Assembly (NCBI RefSeq): GCF_007990775.1
Contig: NZ_BJXB01000021.1
Span: 37,701 to 101,700 of the forward strand
Source: Deinococcus cellulosilyticus NBRC 106333 = KACC 11606
GTDB lineage: Bacteria; Deinococcota; Deinococci; Deinococcales; Deinococcaceae
Direction: 5' to 3'
Length of the DNA: 64,000 nucleotides
Below, in pieces: positions 23,414 to 33,105 of the stretch. The notes beneath the pieces were generated by a model that worked only from the letters and a program-made list of their open reading frames with translations, did not search any database and had not been told where the DNA came from. A program made the position numbers and the translations under genes. Every line of letters begins with the position of its first letter. Position 1 is the stretch's first letter.

Positions 23414-24892
23414 TCATGGGTCAGAAATTCTGATCCTTGAAAAAGCCCGTCCCAGATCTCTGGCGGCCAGAATCGTTTCATCTTCGGGATAACCTGCATA
23501 ACCAAAGAGCAACCCCTGCTCTGGAGAGTGCAGGTAGGACGGGGACAGGGCCCGCACCGTGACCCCTGCCCGGCTTGCCTCCTCCACCAGTTGCACGTCA
23601 GAGAAAGGTTCTGCAAGGTGGGAGACCAGATGCATTCCGGCTGGAGAGGGCTGCACCTGCAACCACTCCGGGAAATGCTTCTGGGCCAGTTCAATGAAAA
23701 AAGCCTGCCGCTCGGCATAAAGGCCCCGCATCCGGCGGATGTGGCGCTCGAACCCCCCATTTTCCATGAACTCTGCCAGCACCGCCTGCGACACCCCGGG
23801 AGGCATGCGGTCCACCAGTGAACGGGCATGGATGAACAGGTCAATGAGGCTCTCAGGCAGCACCAGATACCCCAGACGCACCGCAGGAAGGAGCACCTTG
23901 GAGAAGGTCCCGATGTAGATCACCCGGCCATCCTGGTCGAGCCCCTGCAGGGCATTGAGGGGGCGGCCCTCGTAACGGTATTCGCTGTTGTAATCGTCCT
24001 CCAGAATCCAGGCCCCGCTCTGTCTGGCCCACTTCAGGAGTTCAAGCCTGCGGGTCAGGCTGAGGGTGATCCCCAGCGGATACTGGTGGGAGGGGGTCAC
24101 ATAGACCATGCGGGCATGGGGGTGATGCTCGGCCCCGTGCTGCACCTGCATGCCCTCCTGATCGATGGGAATCGGGCACACGTTCAGCCCTGAAGCCTGA
24201 AAAGCCGCCCTGGCCCCCAGGTATCCGGGGTCTTCCATCCACAGGCTGTCTCCATCGTCGAGCAGCAGACGGGCAGCCAGTTCCAGCCCTTGCTGTGAAC
24301 CGGACGTGATCAGCACCTGATCCGGGGTGCACCGCACCCCCCTTGAGGCATTCAGGTACTCGCTGATGGCTTCCCTGAGGGGCAGGTAACCCCTCGGGTC
24401 CCCGTAGGCCAGCAGTTGCACCGGAGGCGTCTTCCAGTGCCTCGCATGAAGTTTGCGCCACTCCTCGAAAGGAAAATCCTTCAAAGCTGGCATGCCAGAA
24501 CGGAACGCCCGGTATTCCGGCTGACTCAGGTACTGGGTCACCTGCACCTGCAGAAGTTTCTGTGCCCGCCTGGAGAGGGCAGGCTGTCTTCCCTGCTGCT
24601 CTGGCTTCACCTCGGGTTTCTGCAGGGAGGTGTCTGGCAGGGTGTGGGTGACATAGGTGCCGTCTCCCACCCGACTTTCCAGATACCCTTCCAGCAGAAG
24701 CTGCTCAAAGGCCAGCAGCACCGTGTTTCTGGACACCCCCAGATGCTGGGCCATGGCACGGGTGGAAGGCAGGCGGTGGGAGGGCTTCAGGGTGCCCTGC
24801 AAAATGGCTTCCCTGAGTCCCTCATAGACCTGCAGGTGCAGGGGGACGTCCAGCGTGCGGTTCAGGTGGGCAAGAACACTGGGGGGCAACAT
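23414..24892 (-). CDS. MocR/PdxR-type regulator (GntR helix-turn-helix plus aminotransferase domain)
   Basis: A 492-residue fusion: a GntR winged helix at residues 15-80 (PLHLQVYEGLREAILQGTL, GVSRNTVLLAFEQL) and a class I aminotransferase-like domain with the PLP lysine in YIGTFSKVLLPAVRLGY. MocR proteins sense PLP or amino compounds and usually control a neighbouring gene, often divergent. Here the divergent neighbour is a GNAT acetyltransferase rather than pdxS/pdxT. GAGGAG precedes the ATG by 6 bases. Confidence 0.9.
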   Translation of the reverse strand: MLPPSVLAHLNRTLDVPLHLQVYEGLREAILQGTLKPSHRLPSTRAMAQHLGVSRNTVLLAFEQLLLEGYLESRVGDGTYVTHTLPDTSLQKPEVKPEQQGRQPALSRRAQKLLQVQVTQYLSQPEYRAFRSGMPALKDFPFEEWRKLHARHWKTPPVQLLAYGDPRGYLPLREAISEYLNASRGVRCTPDQVLITSGSQQGLELAARLLLDDGDSLWMEDPGYLGARAAFQASGLNVCPIPIDQEGMQVQHGAEHHPHARMVYVTPSHQYPLGITLSLTRRLELLKWARQSGAWILEDDYNSEYRYEGRPLNALQGLDQDGRVIYIGTFSKVLLPAVRLGYLVLPESLIDLFIHARSLVDRMPPGVSQAVLAEFMENGGFERHIRRMRGLYAERQAFFIELAQKHFPEWLQVQPSPAGMHLVSHLAEPFSDVQLVEEASRAGVTVRALSPSYLHSPEQGLLFGYAGYPEDETILAARDLGRAFSRIRISDP

Positions 24893-25039
24893 TGGTACTC
24901 CTCAAAAAACAAAAAGTGGCTCTTAAAGCAAGACCACCATGCCCGTATCCTAGAACCTATCCGGATGGGGTGTGCAGGCTTTGTTTAAGCGTCTGACCTG
25001 AAACCCAGTCATCCTGTCCCGAGTGCCACAGGAGGCCTT

Positions 25040-25627
25040 ATGCAAACCTGGATTCAACCTGTCACCCTGACCGGAGACCACGTGCTCCTCAGACCCCTCG
25101 AAGATGAAGACCTGTTCGCCCTGCACCAGACCATCACCCCTGGCCTTTTGAAGTGGTTCGCCATTCCTGGCCTCAATGCCGAGGGAATGATCTCCTTCAA
25201 GGATTTTCATGCTGTATACCAGCAGCAGATGAAACAGCGGGTGATTTTTGCCACCTGCCGCAAGGACACTGGAGAAATCGTGGGCAACACCTCCTACCTG
25301 ACCATTGAACCCGCACACAGAGGGCTCGAAATTGGCGGAACCTGGATCAGAAAAGAAGAACAGAGCACCCGAATCAACCCAGAAGCCAAGTACCTGATGC
25401 TGAAACACGCTTTCGAAACCCTCGGAGCCATCCGGGTGAGCCTGAAAACCCACCACCTGAACACCCAGAGCCAGCGGGCCATCGAAAAACTCGGGGCGCA
25501 GAAAGAAGGCGTTCTGAGAAACCACATCATCATGCCAGACGGCAGCTACCGCCACAGCGTAATGTATTCGATTCTGGACACCGAATGGCCAGAGGTGAAA
25601 AGGCGGCTGGAAAAACGGATTGATTGA
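25040..25627 (+). CDS. GNAT acetyltransferase (RimJ/RimL-like)
   Basis: A 195-residue N-acetyltransferase: VLLRPLEDEDLFALHQ at the N-terminus, GNTSYLTIEPAHRGLEIGGTWI in the acetyl-CoA region, and the late strand-helix KTHHLNTQSQRAIEKLGAQKEG typical of the RimL-like group. It may acetylate ribosomal proteins, peptides or small amines. AGGAGG precedes the ATG by 5 bases. Divergent from the MocR-type regulator, so probably controlled by it. A very long hairpin terminator follows. Confidence 0.87.
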   Translation: MQTWIQPVTLTGDHVLLRPLEDEDLFALHQTITPGLLKWFAIPGLNAEGMISFKDFHAVYQQQMKQRVIFATCRKDTGEIVGNTSYLTIEPAHRGLEIGGTWIRKEEQSTRINPEAKYLMLKHAFETLGAIRVSLKTHHLNTQSQRAIEKLGAQKEGVLRNHIIMPDGSYRHSVMYSILDTEWPEVKRRLEKRID

Positions 25628-25637
25628 GGGAACCGAG

Positions 25638-25684
25638 AGCAGAAGACCAGAGCTGCAAATGCAGCTCTGGTCTTCTGCTTTTGT
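25638..25684 (+). terminator. Long hairpin terminator after the GNAT gene
   Basis: A 19-base perfect stem (beginning AGCAGAAGACCAGAGC) with a 4-base loop, followed by TTTTGTTG. Confidence 0.92.
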
Positions 25685-25689
25685 TGTCT

Positions 25690-25985
25690 CGCAAGATCAC
25701 AGCAAGCTTTGAATGTTTGTTGTTACGTAAACGCACTCGGCTTCTTTTCAAATCTTCATATTTGAGCCTTTTTGTCTCGAGAATTTCTTTCTGCATCCGT
25801 TATTTTTTCCATTCATATTTGTATATACAGGTGTTGAAAAATCATTTTGTTTATGTAACAGTAATTTTACCGCGAAACAAACCATTGCCTGAGGTTCTTT
25901 CCACGGACCTGAATCCTGCATCCCGCCTGATCCTTGACCTGACATTTCTGGTCAGGCAGTGGTGACTGCTTCGTGATTTCACCTG
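25690..25985. other. AT-rich intergenic region before the GH5 gene
   Basis: Between the GNAT terminator and the GH5 ribosome site lie about 300 bases with no convincing gene. The first 180 bases are AT-rich. TTGAAA (25834-25839), 16 bases and TAACAG (25856-25861) is a weak candidate promoter for the GH5 gene. CCTGAC/GTCAGG forms a small inverted repeat near 25940-25957 that could be an operator. Confidence 0.4.
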
Positions 25986-25999
25986 TCATGGAGGAAACG

Positions 26000-27736
26000 A
26001 TGCCCCAGTCCCTGCGCTGTCCCACACTGCTGCTCACCCTTGCCCTGCTGTCTGCCTGCAGCAAAGTCGCCCCTGAAGCCCCCTCTCCCCACAAAAATGC
26101 AGCCAGTGGATTTTACATCTCAAACGGCAAACTTGTGGATGCCAACGGCGTGCCTTTCATTTTCCAGGGCATCAACCATCCGCATGCGTGGTACAACAGC
26201 ACCACCAGCACAGCCATTCCTGCCATCCGGGGCAAGAAGGCCAACAGCATCCGCATTGTGCTGAGCAGTGGATGCAGGGGGTGGCACAAGAGCAACGCCA
26301 CCGAAGTCAAAAACCTGATCCAGCAGGCCAGGAACAACAACATGATCGCCGTGGTGGAGGTGCACGACACCACTGGATACGGAGAGGACAGCAGTGCCTG
26401 CACCCTGGACAATGCCGCCAATTACTGGCTGGAGGTCAAAGATGCCCTGGTGGGCAATGAAGCCTACGCCATCGTCAACATCGGCAATGAACCCTGGGGG
26501 AACAACAACGTCAGCGGATGGTCCCCTGCCATCAAATCTGCCATCCAGAAACTGCGCGGGGCCGGGATCAAAAACACCCTGATGGTGGATGCCCCCAACT
26601 GGGGCCAGGACTGGACAGGCACCATGCGGTCCGAAGCCCTCTCCATCTTCAACAGTGACACCGACCGGAATGTGATCTTCAGCGTGCACATGTACGAGGT
26701 GTACAACACCGCCCAGAAGGTGAACGACTACATTGATGCTTTTTCAAATGCAAAACTCCCGCTGGTGGTCGGAGAATTTGCAAACACCCACAAAGGGGCC
26801 TACGTGGACGCTGCCACCATCATGGCCTCCAGCAAGAGCAAGGTGAACGGGTACATGGGCTGGTCCTGGTCCGGGAACGGCTCCGGTCTTGAAGCCCTCG
26901 ACATGGTGAACAGCTTCAATGCCTCCTCCCCCACCTCCTGGGGCAACCTGATCTTCGGGGATCTGGCCAGCTCAAACATTGCAACAGTGTTCAATACCAA
27001 TCCTGCCCCCACTGTCAGTTTCAGCAGTCCTGCAGAAGGCCAGAATTTTGCAGCAGGCAGCACGGTTGGTGTGGCCGTGAACGCAAGCGACAGCAATGGC
27101 ACCGTCAGCAAGGTGGACCTGTATGTGGATGGGGTCCTGAAAGGCACCGACACCACGGCCCCTTACACCTTCTCGGTCAGTGGCCTGACCAGTGGACCCC
27201 ACACCCTGAAAGCCACAGCCACAGACAACAGTGGAGCTTCAAGCAGTGCCACACGCAACATCACCGTGGGCACCATCAGCACCGAAACCCTGCTTTACAG
27301 CTTTGAAGGGAGCACCGAAGGCTGGACGGGCAACGGCACCAGATCTGGTCCCTGGTCAGTGACGGAGTGGGCAACAGCAGGCACTGCTTCCCTGAAAGCC
27401 GATGTGGATTTTGGCAACCGGGGCTACGACCTGCGCATCACCCAGACCCGCAACCTGAGTGGCAAAACCACCCTGCGGGCGAGGGTCAAACATGCCTCCT
27501 GGGGAAATCCGGGCAGTGGCATCACCGCGCGGCTTTTTGTGAAAACGGGCTCCTCCTGGACATGGTTCTCCAGTCCCTTCCAGACCATTGGCAGCAGCAG
27601 TGCCACCACCCTGACCTTCAACCTCTCGGGCGTCAGCAGCCTTGCGGATGTGCGGGAAATGGGGGTGCAGTTCAGTTCACCCGTGGGCAGTTCCGGGCAG
27701 TCCTCCATCTATGTGGATCAGGTGACCTTGCAGTAA
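26000..27736 (+). CDS. Secreted GH5-family glycoside hydrolase with Ig-like and carbohydrate-binding domains
   Basis: A 578-residue exported enzyme. The N-terminal lipobox-like LLSAC predicts a lipoprotein. Residues about 35-320 form the GH5 barrel: FIFQGINHPHAWY, the acid/base glutamate in NIGNEPWGNN, and the nucleophile in VVGEFANTH, a pattern like beta-mannanases. Then comes an Ig-like domain (VSFSSPAEGQNF to ATDNSGASSSATRNITV) and a C-terminal beta-sandwich (YSFEGSTEGWTG) resembling carbohydrate-binding modules. GGAGG precedes the ATG. Likely attacks plant mannan or cellulose outside the cell; exact substrate unproven. Confidence 0.87.
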   Translation: MPQSLRCPTLLLTLALLSACSKVAPEAPSPHKNAASGFYISNGKLVDANGVPFIFQGINHPHAWYNSTTSTAIPAIRGKKANSIRIVLSSGCRGWHKSNATEVKNLIQQARNNNMIAVVEVHDTTGYGEDSSACTLDNAANYWLEVKDALVGNEAYAIVNIGNEPWGNNNVSGWSPAIKSAIQKLRGAGIKNTLMVDAPNWGQDWTGTMRSEALSIFNSDTDRNVIFSVHMYEVYNTAQKVNDYIDAFSNAKLPLVVGEFANTHKGAYVDAATIMASSKSKVNGYMGWSWSGNGSGLEALDMVNSFNASSPTSWGNLIFGDLASSNIATVFNTNPAPTVSFSSPAEGQNFAAGSTVGVAVNASDSNGTVSKVDLYVDGVLKGTDTTAPYTFSVSGLTSGPHTLKATATDNSGASSSATRNITVGTISTETLLYSFEGSTEGWTGNGTRSGPWSVTEWATAGTASLKADVDFGNRGYDLRITQTRNLSGKTTLRARVKHASWGNPGSGITARLFVKTGSSWTWFSSPFQTIGSSSATTLTFNLSGVSSLADVREMGVQFSSPVGSSGQSSIYVDQVTLQ

Positions 27737-27737
27737 A

Positions 27738-27904
27738 AGTTCACAGGAGACAGTGGACAGTTCACAGCAAGCATCAGCAACTGCCAGTCACTGTTCTCAA
27801 AAGCTCTCTGGGACGCCTGTGGCGTCCCTTTTTGTTTTGAGGGCAGCGGAGGATGGAACTGCCTGAAAAAAGCTCGCTGTAAACTGTGAACTGTAGACTG
27901 TAAA
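27738..27904. repeat. Inverted heptamer-repeat element (TTCACAG / CTGTRAA)
   Basis: The right end has four in-phase units: CTGTAAA, CTGTGAA, CTGTAGA, CTGTAAA (27877-27904). The left end (27738-27767) has the inverse, with CAGTGGA and CAGTTCA units. Between them lies the terminator of the GH5 gene. Confidence 0.65.
27810..27833 (+). terminator. Intrinsic terminator after the GH5 gene
   Basis: GGGACGCC/GGCGTCCC hairpin with a 3-base loop, then TTTTTG. It lies inside the heptamer-repeat element. Confidence 0.9.
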
Positions 27905-27949
27905 CTCCTTCAGACAACCATTTCCGATCCATATGGCTGATCATCCGTG

Positions 27950-28606
27950 TCATGCCCGTCTGTACCGCTTGGTGGGCCTGCCCACCGCCCCATACTGCAA
28001 TCCCACCCCGAGCTCTCCAAGTTCAAGCAGGTACTCCAGGTACCGCCAGGCGGTCACCCGATTGATGGAGAGCCTTTCGCTGACCTCATCTGCAGTGAGG
28101 CCCTCGGGAATGGCTTCCAGCAGGCCTTTGATTTCCCGCAGGGTGTGGGCGTGGATGCCCTTGGGAAGGTGTCCCTCCTGACGGAGGCCCAGCATCCGGT
28201 CCAGCTTGGCCTGGGTGAGCTTCTGGACAGAAAGCCTGTGCCTTTCGACAAATCGCTCCAGGGTCTGCAGCAATCTGCTGTCCTGCACAGGTTTGATCAG
28301 GTAATCCAGAATGCCGTCCCTCAGGGCCTGCTGCACACTGTCCAGATCAGAGGCAGCCGTCAGCATGATGGCATCCGTGGAGATGTTCTCCTGCCGGATG
28401 GTCTTCAGAAGATCCAGGCCCGTTCCATCTGGAAGGTAGGTGTCAATCACGATCAGGTCCGGTTCCAGACTGCGGATCAGTTTCAGGCCGGTCTGGAACC
28501 CATCGGCGTGCCCGATCACATGAAAACTGGGGTGTTTCTCGATGGTCTCCCGGTTGACCTTGGCCACCAGATAATCGTCTTCAATCAGGATCACTTTATA
28601 CTGCAT
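27950..28606 (-). CDS. CitB/DcuR-type response regulator
   Basis: A 218-residue response regulator: acidic pocket LIEDD, phospho-acceptor Asp in VIDTYLPDGTG, conserved Lys in DYLIKPVQD, then a linker and a C-terminal helix-turn-helix (LTADEVSERLSINRVTAWRYLEYL). This is the CitB/DcuR/DctR layout, responding to carboxylates. Its start overlaps the histidine kinase 3' end by 11 bases, so the two are coupled. It is the last gene of the minus-strand importer region. Confidence 0.9.
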   Translation of the reverse strand: MQYKVILIEDDYLVAKVNRETIEKHPSFHVIGHADGFQTGLKLIRSLEPDLIVIDTYLPDGTGLDLLKTIRQENISTDAIMLTAASDLDSVQQALRDGILDYLIKPVQDSRLLQTLERFVERHRLSVQKLTQAKLDRMLGLRQEGHLPKGIHAHTLREIKGLLEAIPEGLTADEVSERLSINRVTAWRYLEYLLELGELGVGLQYGAVGRPTKRYRRA

Positions 28607-30203
28607 GGTCAGACCTCTGCACGCGTGGGAAACCCACCAGGAAATGGGTGCGGCCCTCCTTGCGGTGGTGCCGGAGGCTGCCGCCCCTGGCCGTCAGGTA
28701 CTGCTGGACCAGCGAAAGCCCCAGACCCCGGTGTTCCCCTTTGGTGGAAAATCCCCGCTGGAAGATGCTGTCTGCAAGCTCTGAAGGAACCCCTGGTCCA
28801 TTGTCTGTCACCTCGATCTGCAGGCCCTCGGGGTCCTCTCCAATGAACACCCGCACTTCTGCATGCTCCTGCCCGACCACGGCCTCCAGGGCATTTTCGA
28901 TCAGGTTTCCGGTGATGAGCAGGATTTCATCGCTGTGGGTCTGCTCCCAGCCCGGCGTGAGGACACTTCCTGGTTCCAGCACGAAATTCACGTTCTTCTC
29001 CCGGGCATAGGCGTATTTTCCAAGGAGCAGGGCCTTCAATTTGGGAAACTGGATGTCTCCGAGGGCATCCTGAATCTCGGTGTGTTCGGTGTTCTGCTGC
29101 TGGATGAGCTGCAGGGCCTCGTCGTAGTCTTTCAGGCGGATCAGGCCCGCAAGAATGTGCAGCAGGTTCTGGAACTCATGGGTCTGGGCGCGCAGCAGGT
29201 TGGTGTAGCGCCTGACACTGGTGAGTTCCTCTGCCACCTGCATGATGGCCCTCTGGTCCCGGAAAGTGACCACCTGCTGCCCATTCATGGGATAGACCGT
29301 GACCAGCACAGGCACCCCCACAAGGTTCACCGGAGCATTCTGCACCCTTTCACCTTGCAGCAACTCCAGCACCTCCGGCCAGACCTGGGCCAGCGAAAAG
29401 GGCAACTGCACAGCGTCTGCAAAGTACCCTGCAGCTTTCGGGTTCATCAGGACCACATCCACCCCACCCTGCACCACCAGCACAGCGTCCTCGATGGCAT
29501 CCAGTACGGTGCGGTGCTGGTCCACCAGGGCAGCGATCTGCTCGGGTTCCAGATGGTGCATGGCCGCCTTGATGCGCCCACCCACCCACAGGCTTCCCAG
29601 CAGGCCCATCAGGAGGGACAGGCCAAACCAGGGAAGCAGGCTCAGGGCCACCTGCAAAGCCAGACTGCGCAGGTTCGGCAGCAGATACCCCGTGGACACC
29701 ACCCCGATGACCGTTCCTGCACTGCTGTACACCGGGACCTTCCCACGAATGCTGTCTCCCAGACTGCCAGTTGCGGTGTTGATGATCTCCTTCCCAGCGA
29801 AAGGTGCGTCATTGTCCCCCCCCACCATTGGCTGACCAATGCGGTCCGGCAGCGGATGGGCCACCCGGATGCCCTGACGGTTCCCCACCACAATGAAATC
29901 TGCCCCCACCTGCTTCTGCAGGGCATTCACCAGTGGATTGATCACCTGCACGGCATCTTTGCGGGTCAGGTGCTCCTTGACCTGCGGCAGGGTCGCCACC
30001 ATCCGCGAAATCGCCAGGGCCTTCTCGCCGTAATCATCCAGGGCCTGGCGGTACAGCAATTGCACCTCTGCCCCACCGAGCATCAGAAACCCCAGGCTGA
30101 ACAGCACAAACAGCAAACGAAAAAAGCGCCACCGGATGCCGGGCATCCGCCCACTGTTCAAAGTGGGGATGTAATCCCGGGTCTGTGGGGTGGCACTTTG
30201 CAT
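28596..30203 (-). CDS. CitA/DcuS-type sensor histidine kinase
   Basis: A 535-residue membrane kinase. One helix near residues 27-47 and another near 178-200 flank a periplasmic sensor domain (PASTA-free, CitA-like: VGADFIVVGNRQGIRVAHP). A PAS-like region follows, then the short dimerisation helix with the phospho-His in AQTHEFQNLLHIL. The ATPase domain has NLIENALEAV, DNGPGVP and GFSTKGEHRGLGLSLV. Such kinases sense citrate or C4-dicarboxylates. It lies 107 bases downstream of an ABC importer on the same strand, which may be its target. Confidence 0.9.
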   Translation of the reverse strand: MQSATPQTRDYIPTLNSGRMPGIRWRFFRLLFVLFSLGFLMLGGAEVQLLYRQALDDYGEKALAISRMVATLPQVKEHLTRKDAVQVINPLVNALQKQVGADFIVVGNRQGIRVAHPLPDRIGQPMVGGDNDAPFAGKEIINTATGSLGDSIRGKVPVYSSAGTVIGVVSTGYLLPNLRSLALQVALSLLPWFGLSLLMGLLGSLWVGGRIKAAMHHLEPEQIAALVDQHRTVLDAIEDAVLVVQGGVDVVLMNPKAAGYFADAVQLPFSLAQVWPEVLELLQGERVQNAPVNLVGVPVLVTVYPMNGQQVVTFRDQRAIMQVAEELTSVRRYTNLLRAQTHEFQNLLHILAGLIRLKDYDEALQLIQQQNTEHTEIQDALGDIQFPKLKALLLGKYAYAREKNVNFVLEPGSVLTPGWEQTHSDEILLITGNLIENALEAVVGQEHAEVRVFIGEDPEGLQIEVTDNGPGVPSELADSIFQRGFSTKGEHRGLGLSLVQQYLTARGGSLRHHRKEGRTHFLVGFPRVQRSDHAV

Positions 30204-30237
30204 GGTCGTGTCCTTATTTTAGGGGGTTGATGGGGGT

Positions 30238-30261
30238 AGGGGCGGGCCGCTGGCCCGCCCC
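30238..30261. other. Strong GC hairpin between importer and two-component genes
   Basis: AGGGGCGGGCC/GGCCCGCCCCT with a 3-base loop, in the gap between the ABC ATPase stop and the kinase start. No T run follows on the minus strand, so it is more likely an mRNA-processing or partial-termination element than a full terminator. Confidence 0.55.
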
Positions 30262-30309
30262 TGATTGGCAGAATTTCCGGGATGAGCCAGTGGCCCATCC
30301 CTACAGCCT

Positions 30310-31368
30310 CTACGCCGGAAACACCAGCGCACTCTGCGGCGTGAAATTGATGCTGACCTGTCCGAATCCCACAGGGGATGGGGTGTGGACCCTCAGGCGT
30401 TCGTCTCCGACCTGGAACCAGTGCTCGTAGTGGGACCCAAGGTACAGGGAGTGTTCCTTGTCCCCCTGCAGGCTGTTTCCGGTGCGTTCTCCGAGGGTGA
30501 GGCGCTCGGGACGCAGCACCACCTTGCATTTTTCCCCTTTGCGCACATTGGCATTCACGCGGGCTTTGACCACGCTGCTGCCGACCTGCACGGTGGCTTC
30601 CTGCTGTTCGACCTGCAGAATCTGACCGCTGAGGATGTTGGGGCTTCCCATGAAGTCTGCAATAAACAGCGAATTGGGGTTCTCGTAGAGTTCCTGGGGG
30701 GTGGCAATCTGGGCGAGTTGCCCACCATGCAGCACAGCAATGCGGTCTGCGATGGCCATGGCTTCTGCCTGATCGTGGGTCACGAAGACGGCGGTCATTT
30801 TTGCGGCTTTGAGGGCTTCTCGCAGCCAGACCCGGGCATACTCGCGGAGTTTGGCGTCCAGGTTGGAGAGGGGTTCGTCCAGCAGCAACAGCACAGGGTC
30901 GGTCACGAAGGCACGGGCCAGGGAGACCCGTTGTTGCTGCCCTCCGGAAAGCTGCCCGGGGAAGCGTTCAGACAGACCTTCCAGACCGATGCGGTTCAGG
31001 GTCTGCTCGACTTTTGCACGGGCCTGATCTCTGGGGGTTTTGCGGAGTTCCAGCCCGAAAGCCACGTTCTGGGCAACGGTTTTGTGGGGCCACAGGGCGT
31101 AGGACTGGAACACCAGACCGATGTTGCGTTTTTCCGGTGGGACAATGGTGTCCGTCTGGGAGTTGAAGATGTCCTTGCCGCCCAGGGTGATGCTGCCCGT
31201 GTCAGGGGTCTCCAGACCGGAGAGGCAACGAAGCAGGGTGGTTTTCCCACTTCCAGAGGGACCGAGCAGGGCGATGATCTCCCCTTCCTGCACGTCGATG
31301 CTGAGGTCTTTCAAAATCTGGTTCTGACCGAGTTTCTTGCTGAGGTTCTTGATGCTCAAAGTGGCCAT
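30310..31368 (-). CDS. ABC transporter ATPase (FbpC/PotA-like)
   Basis: A 352-residue ATPase with Walker A GPSGSGKTT, signature LSGGQQQR, Walker B LLLLDEPLSNLDA and H-loop VTHDQAEAM, followed by a C-terminal TOBE-like domain from about residue 240. This is the CUT1/FbpC/PotA arrangement that powers uptake by a binding-protein system. AGGAGA sits 8 bases before the ATG, overlapping the end of the permease gene (4-base gap). Third gene of the importer operon. Confidence 0.93.
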   Translation of the reverse strand: MATLSIKNLSKKLGQNQILKDLSIDVQEGEIIALLGPSGSGKTTLLRCLSGLETPDTGSITLGGKDIFNSQTDTIVPPEKRNIGLVFQSYALWPHKTVAQNVAFGLELRKTPRDQARAKVEQTLNRIGLEGLSERFPGQLSGGQQQRVSLARAFVTDPVLLLLDEPLSNLDAKLREYARVWLREALKAAKMTAVFVTHDQAEAMAIADRIAVLHGGQLAQIATPQELYENPNSLFIADFMGSPNILSGQILQVEQQEATVQVGSSVVKARVNANVRKGEKCKVVLRPERLTLGERTGNSLQGDKEHSLYLGSHYEHWFQVGDERLRVHTPSPVGFGQVSINFTPQSALVFPA

Positions 31369-31371
31369 AAA

Positions 31372-33105
31372 TCACTCTCCTGCTTTCACACCAAGCTTGT
31401 TGGCGATCAGGTACACGATGCTGATGATCACGATCTGGATGGTTGAAAGGGCCGCGATGGAATCCACTGCCCCGGTGGCCCACAGAGACACAATCAGGGA
31501 GCCGAGCACTTCGGTGCCTGGGGTCAGCAGGTACACGCCAGTGGAGTACTCACGCACAAACTGCATGAAGAGGAGCAGCCACGCAGAGAGCAGACCGCCT
31601 TGCAAGAGGGGCAGGGTGATCTTCTGGAAGGCCTTCAGGGGGCTGGCTCCGACCATGCGGGCCGCTTCTTCGAGGTCCTTGCTGATCTGCATCAGGGTGG
31701 CGGTCAGGAGGCGCACCCCGTAAGGCATCCAGACGATGGTGTAGGCAATGATCAGGCTGACCAGGGTGGTTCTGAGGAAACCCACGGGTTTGAAAAACAG
31801 AAACAGCCACAGGAAGGCCAGACCCATGATCAGTCCAGGCACCGAGCGGGGCAACCCGGCGAGGTAATCCAGGGTGCGTTTCAGGCCAGGGGTGCTGCGC
31901 AGGATGCCAGAAGCGATGGTCAGGTAGACCCCCACGGCGATGAATCCACCCACTGCAGCCACCAGGAAGGTGTTGACCACACCCCGACTCAGGTCGGGGA
32001 GGGTGAAGACAGCAGTGTAATTCTTGAGGGTCAGCACATCCAGCAGGTTGACCCCTGCCCCCCAGCTTGTCACGAAGCTTCTGAGCACCACCCCGAACAC
32101 AGGCAGGATCACCGTGACCAGCAGGTAAATGGCAGTGATCAGGACAATCCACCATTTTGCCTTGCCCAGTTTCAGACGGGCAGAGCGGTAGCCTTTGGCC
32201 CCTACAGAGGTGTACTTGCTGCCTGTTTCACCGAGCACCTTGCGCTGGATGCCCACGATGATGAGGGCGAGGATGATCAGCATCACCGCGACCACAGCCA
32301 TCGGGCCGTAAGCAGGCACCCCGGTTACGCCAGTGAGGCGGTAAAGGTAGGTGGTGATGACATCAATCCCTTTGGAGTCTCCGAGCACCAGGGGCAGACC
32401 GAAGATCTCGAAGCCCAGCAGCAGCATCAGCATGGCGCTGTACACCACGGCAGGGCGCACCAGGGGGATGGTGACATTCATGGCGACCGTCCAGATGCCT
32501 GCCCCACTGACCCTGGCGGCCTCTTCCAGAGAAGCATCCAGGTTGCGGATGGTGCTCGACACGTACAGGTAAACATAGGGAACGTGCAGGAGCCCTGCAA
32601 TGATGGCAATGGAAGGCAGGGTGTAGATGCTCCAGGGCACCCCTCCAAACAGGCCACTGAAGGCATTGCTGACCAGACCCACCGGACCGAACACAATGGT
32701 GAAGCCAATCCCCAGAATGATCGGGGAGACGAACACAGGGGTCAGCAAAAGCAATTCAAAGGCTTTTCTGAAAGGCAGGTCGGTCTTGTTGACCAGGAAG
32801 GCGAGCGCCGTCCCTGCAGGCACGGCAATCACCACCATTCCCAGCGCAATGATGAACGAGTTGAAAAGCGCCCGGTAGAACGCCGGATCGGTCAGGACAT
32901 ACCGGTAGGCATCCAGCGACACCTGCTTGATGGGAGCAAAGAAAGGGGCACTGAGCAGGCTCTGGTAGGCCAGGAGCCCCAGGGGGGACAGCACCAGCAG
33001 GGCCACCACCACAGTCAGCAGAATCCCCCAGTAGGCGGGTTTCAGACGGACCTGTTTCATGGACAGGTCCTCACTCCCTTTCAGTTCTCTGCTCTGACCG
33101 GTCAT
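31372..33105 (-). CDS. Fused two-domain ABC permease (FbpB-like)
   Basis: A 577-residue integral membrane protein with about twelve helices in two halves. Each half carries an EAA loop for docking the ATPase: EEAARVSGAG in the first and EEAARMVGAS in the second. Iron(III), thiamine and phosphonate-type importers use this fused design. The ATG chosen shares its A with the binding-protein stop (TGATG). A second ATG 45 bases further in (MKQVRLKPAYWG, preceded by GAGG) is an equally possible start. Confidence 0.92.
   Translation of the reverse strand: MTGQSRELKGSEDLSMKQVRLKPAYWGILLTVVVALLVLSPLGLLAYQSLLSAPFFAPIKQVSLDAYRYVLTDPAFYRALFNSFIIALGMVVIAVPAGTALAFLVNKTDLPFRKAFELLLLTPVFVSPIILGIGFTIVFGPVGLVSNAFSGLFGGVPWSIYTLPSIAIIAGLLHVPYVYLYVSSTIRNLDASLEEAARVSGAGIWTVAMNVTIPLVRPAVVYSAMLMLLLGFEIFGLPLVLGDSKGIDVITTYLYRLTGVTGVPAYGPMAVVAVMLIILALIIVGIQRKVLGETGSKYTSVGAKGYRSARLKLGKAKWWIVLITAIYLLVTVILPVFGVVLRSFVTSWGAGVNLLDVLTLKNYTAVFTLPDLSRGVVNTFLVAAVGGFIAVGVYLTIASGILRSTPGLKRTLDYLAGLPRSVPGLIMGLAFLWLFLFFKPVGFLRTTLVSLIIAYTIVWMPYGVRLLTATLMQISKDLEEAARMVGASPLKAFQKITLPLLQGGLLSAWLLLFMQFVREYSTGVYLLTPGTEVLGSLIVSLWATGAVDSIAALSTIQIVIISIVYLIANKLGVKAGE

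Noticed and set aside
25690..25870. Small gene in the AT-rich stretch before the GH5 gene
   Set aside because: Open frames there lack a ribosome site or -10 box near the start and have no protein-like composition.
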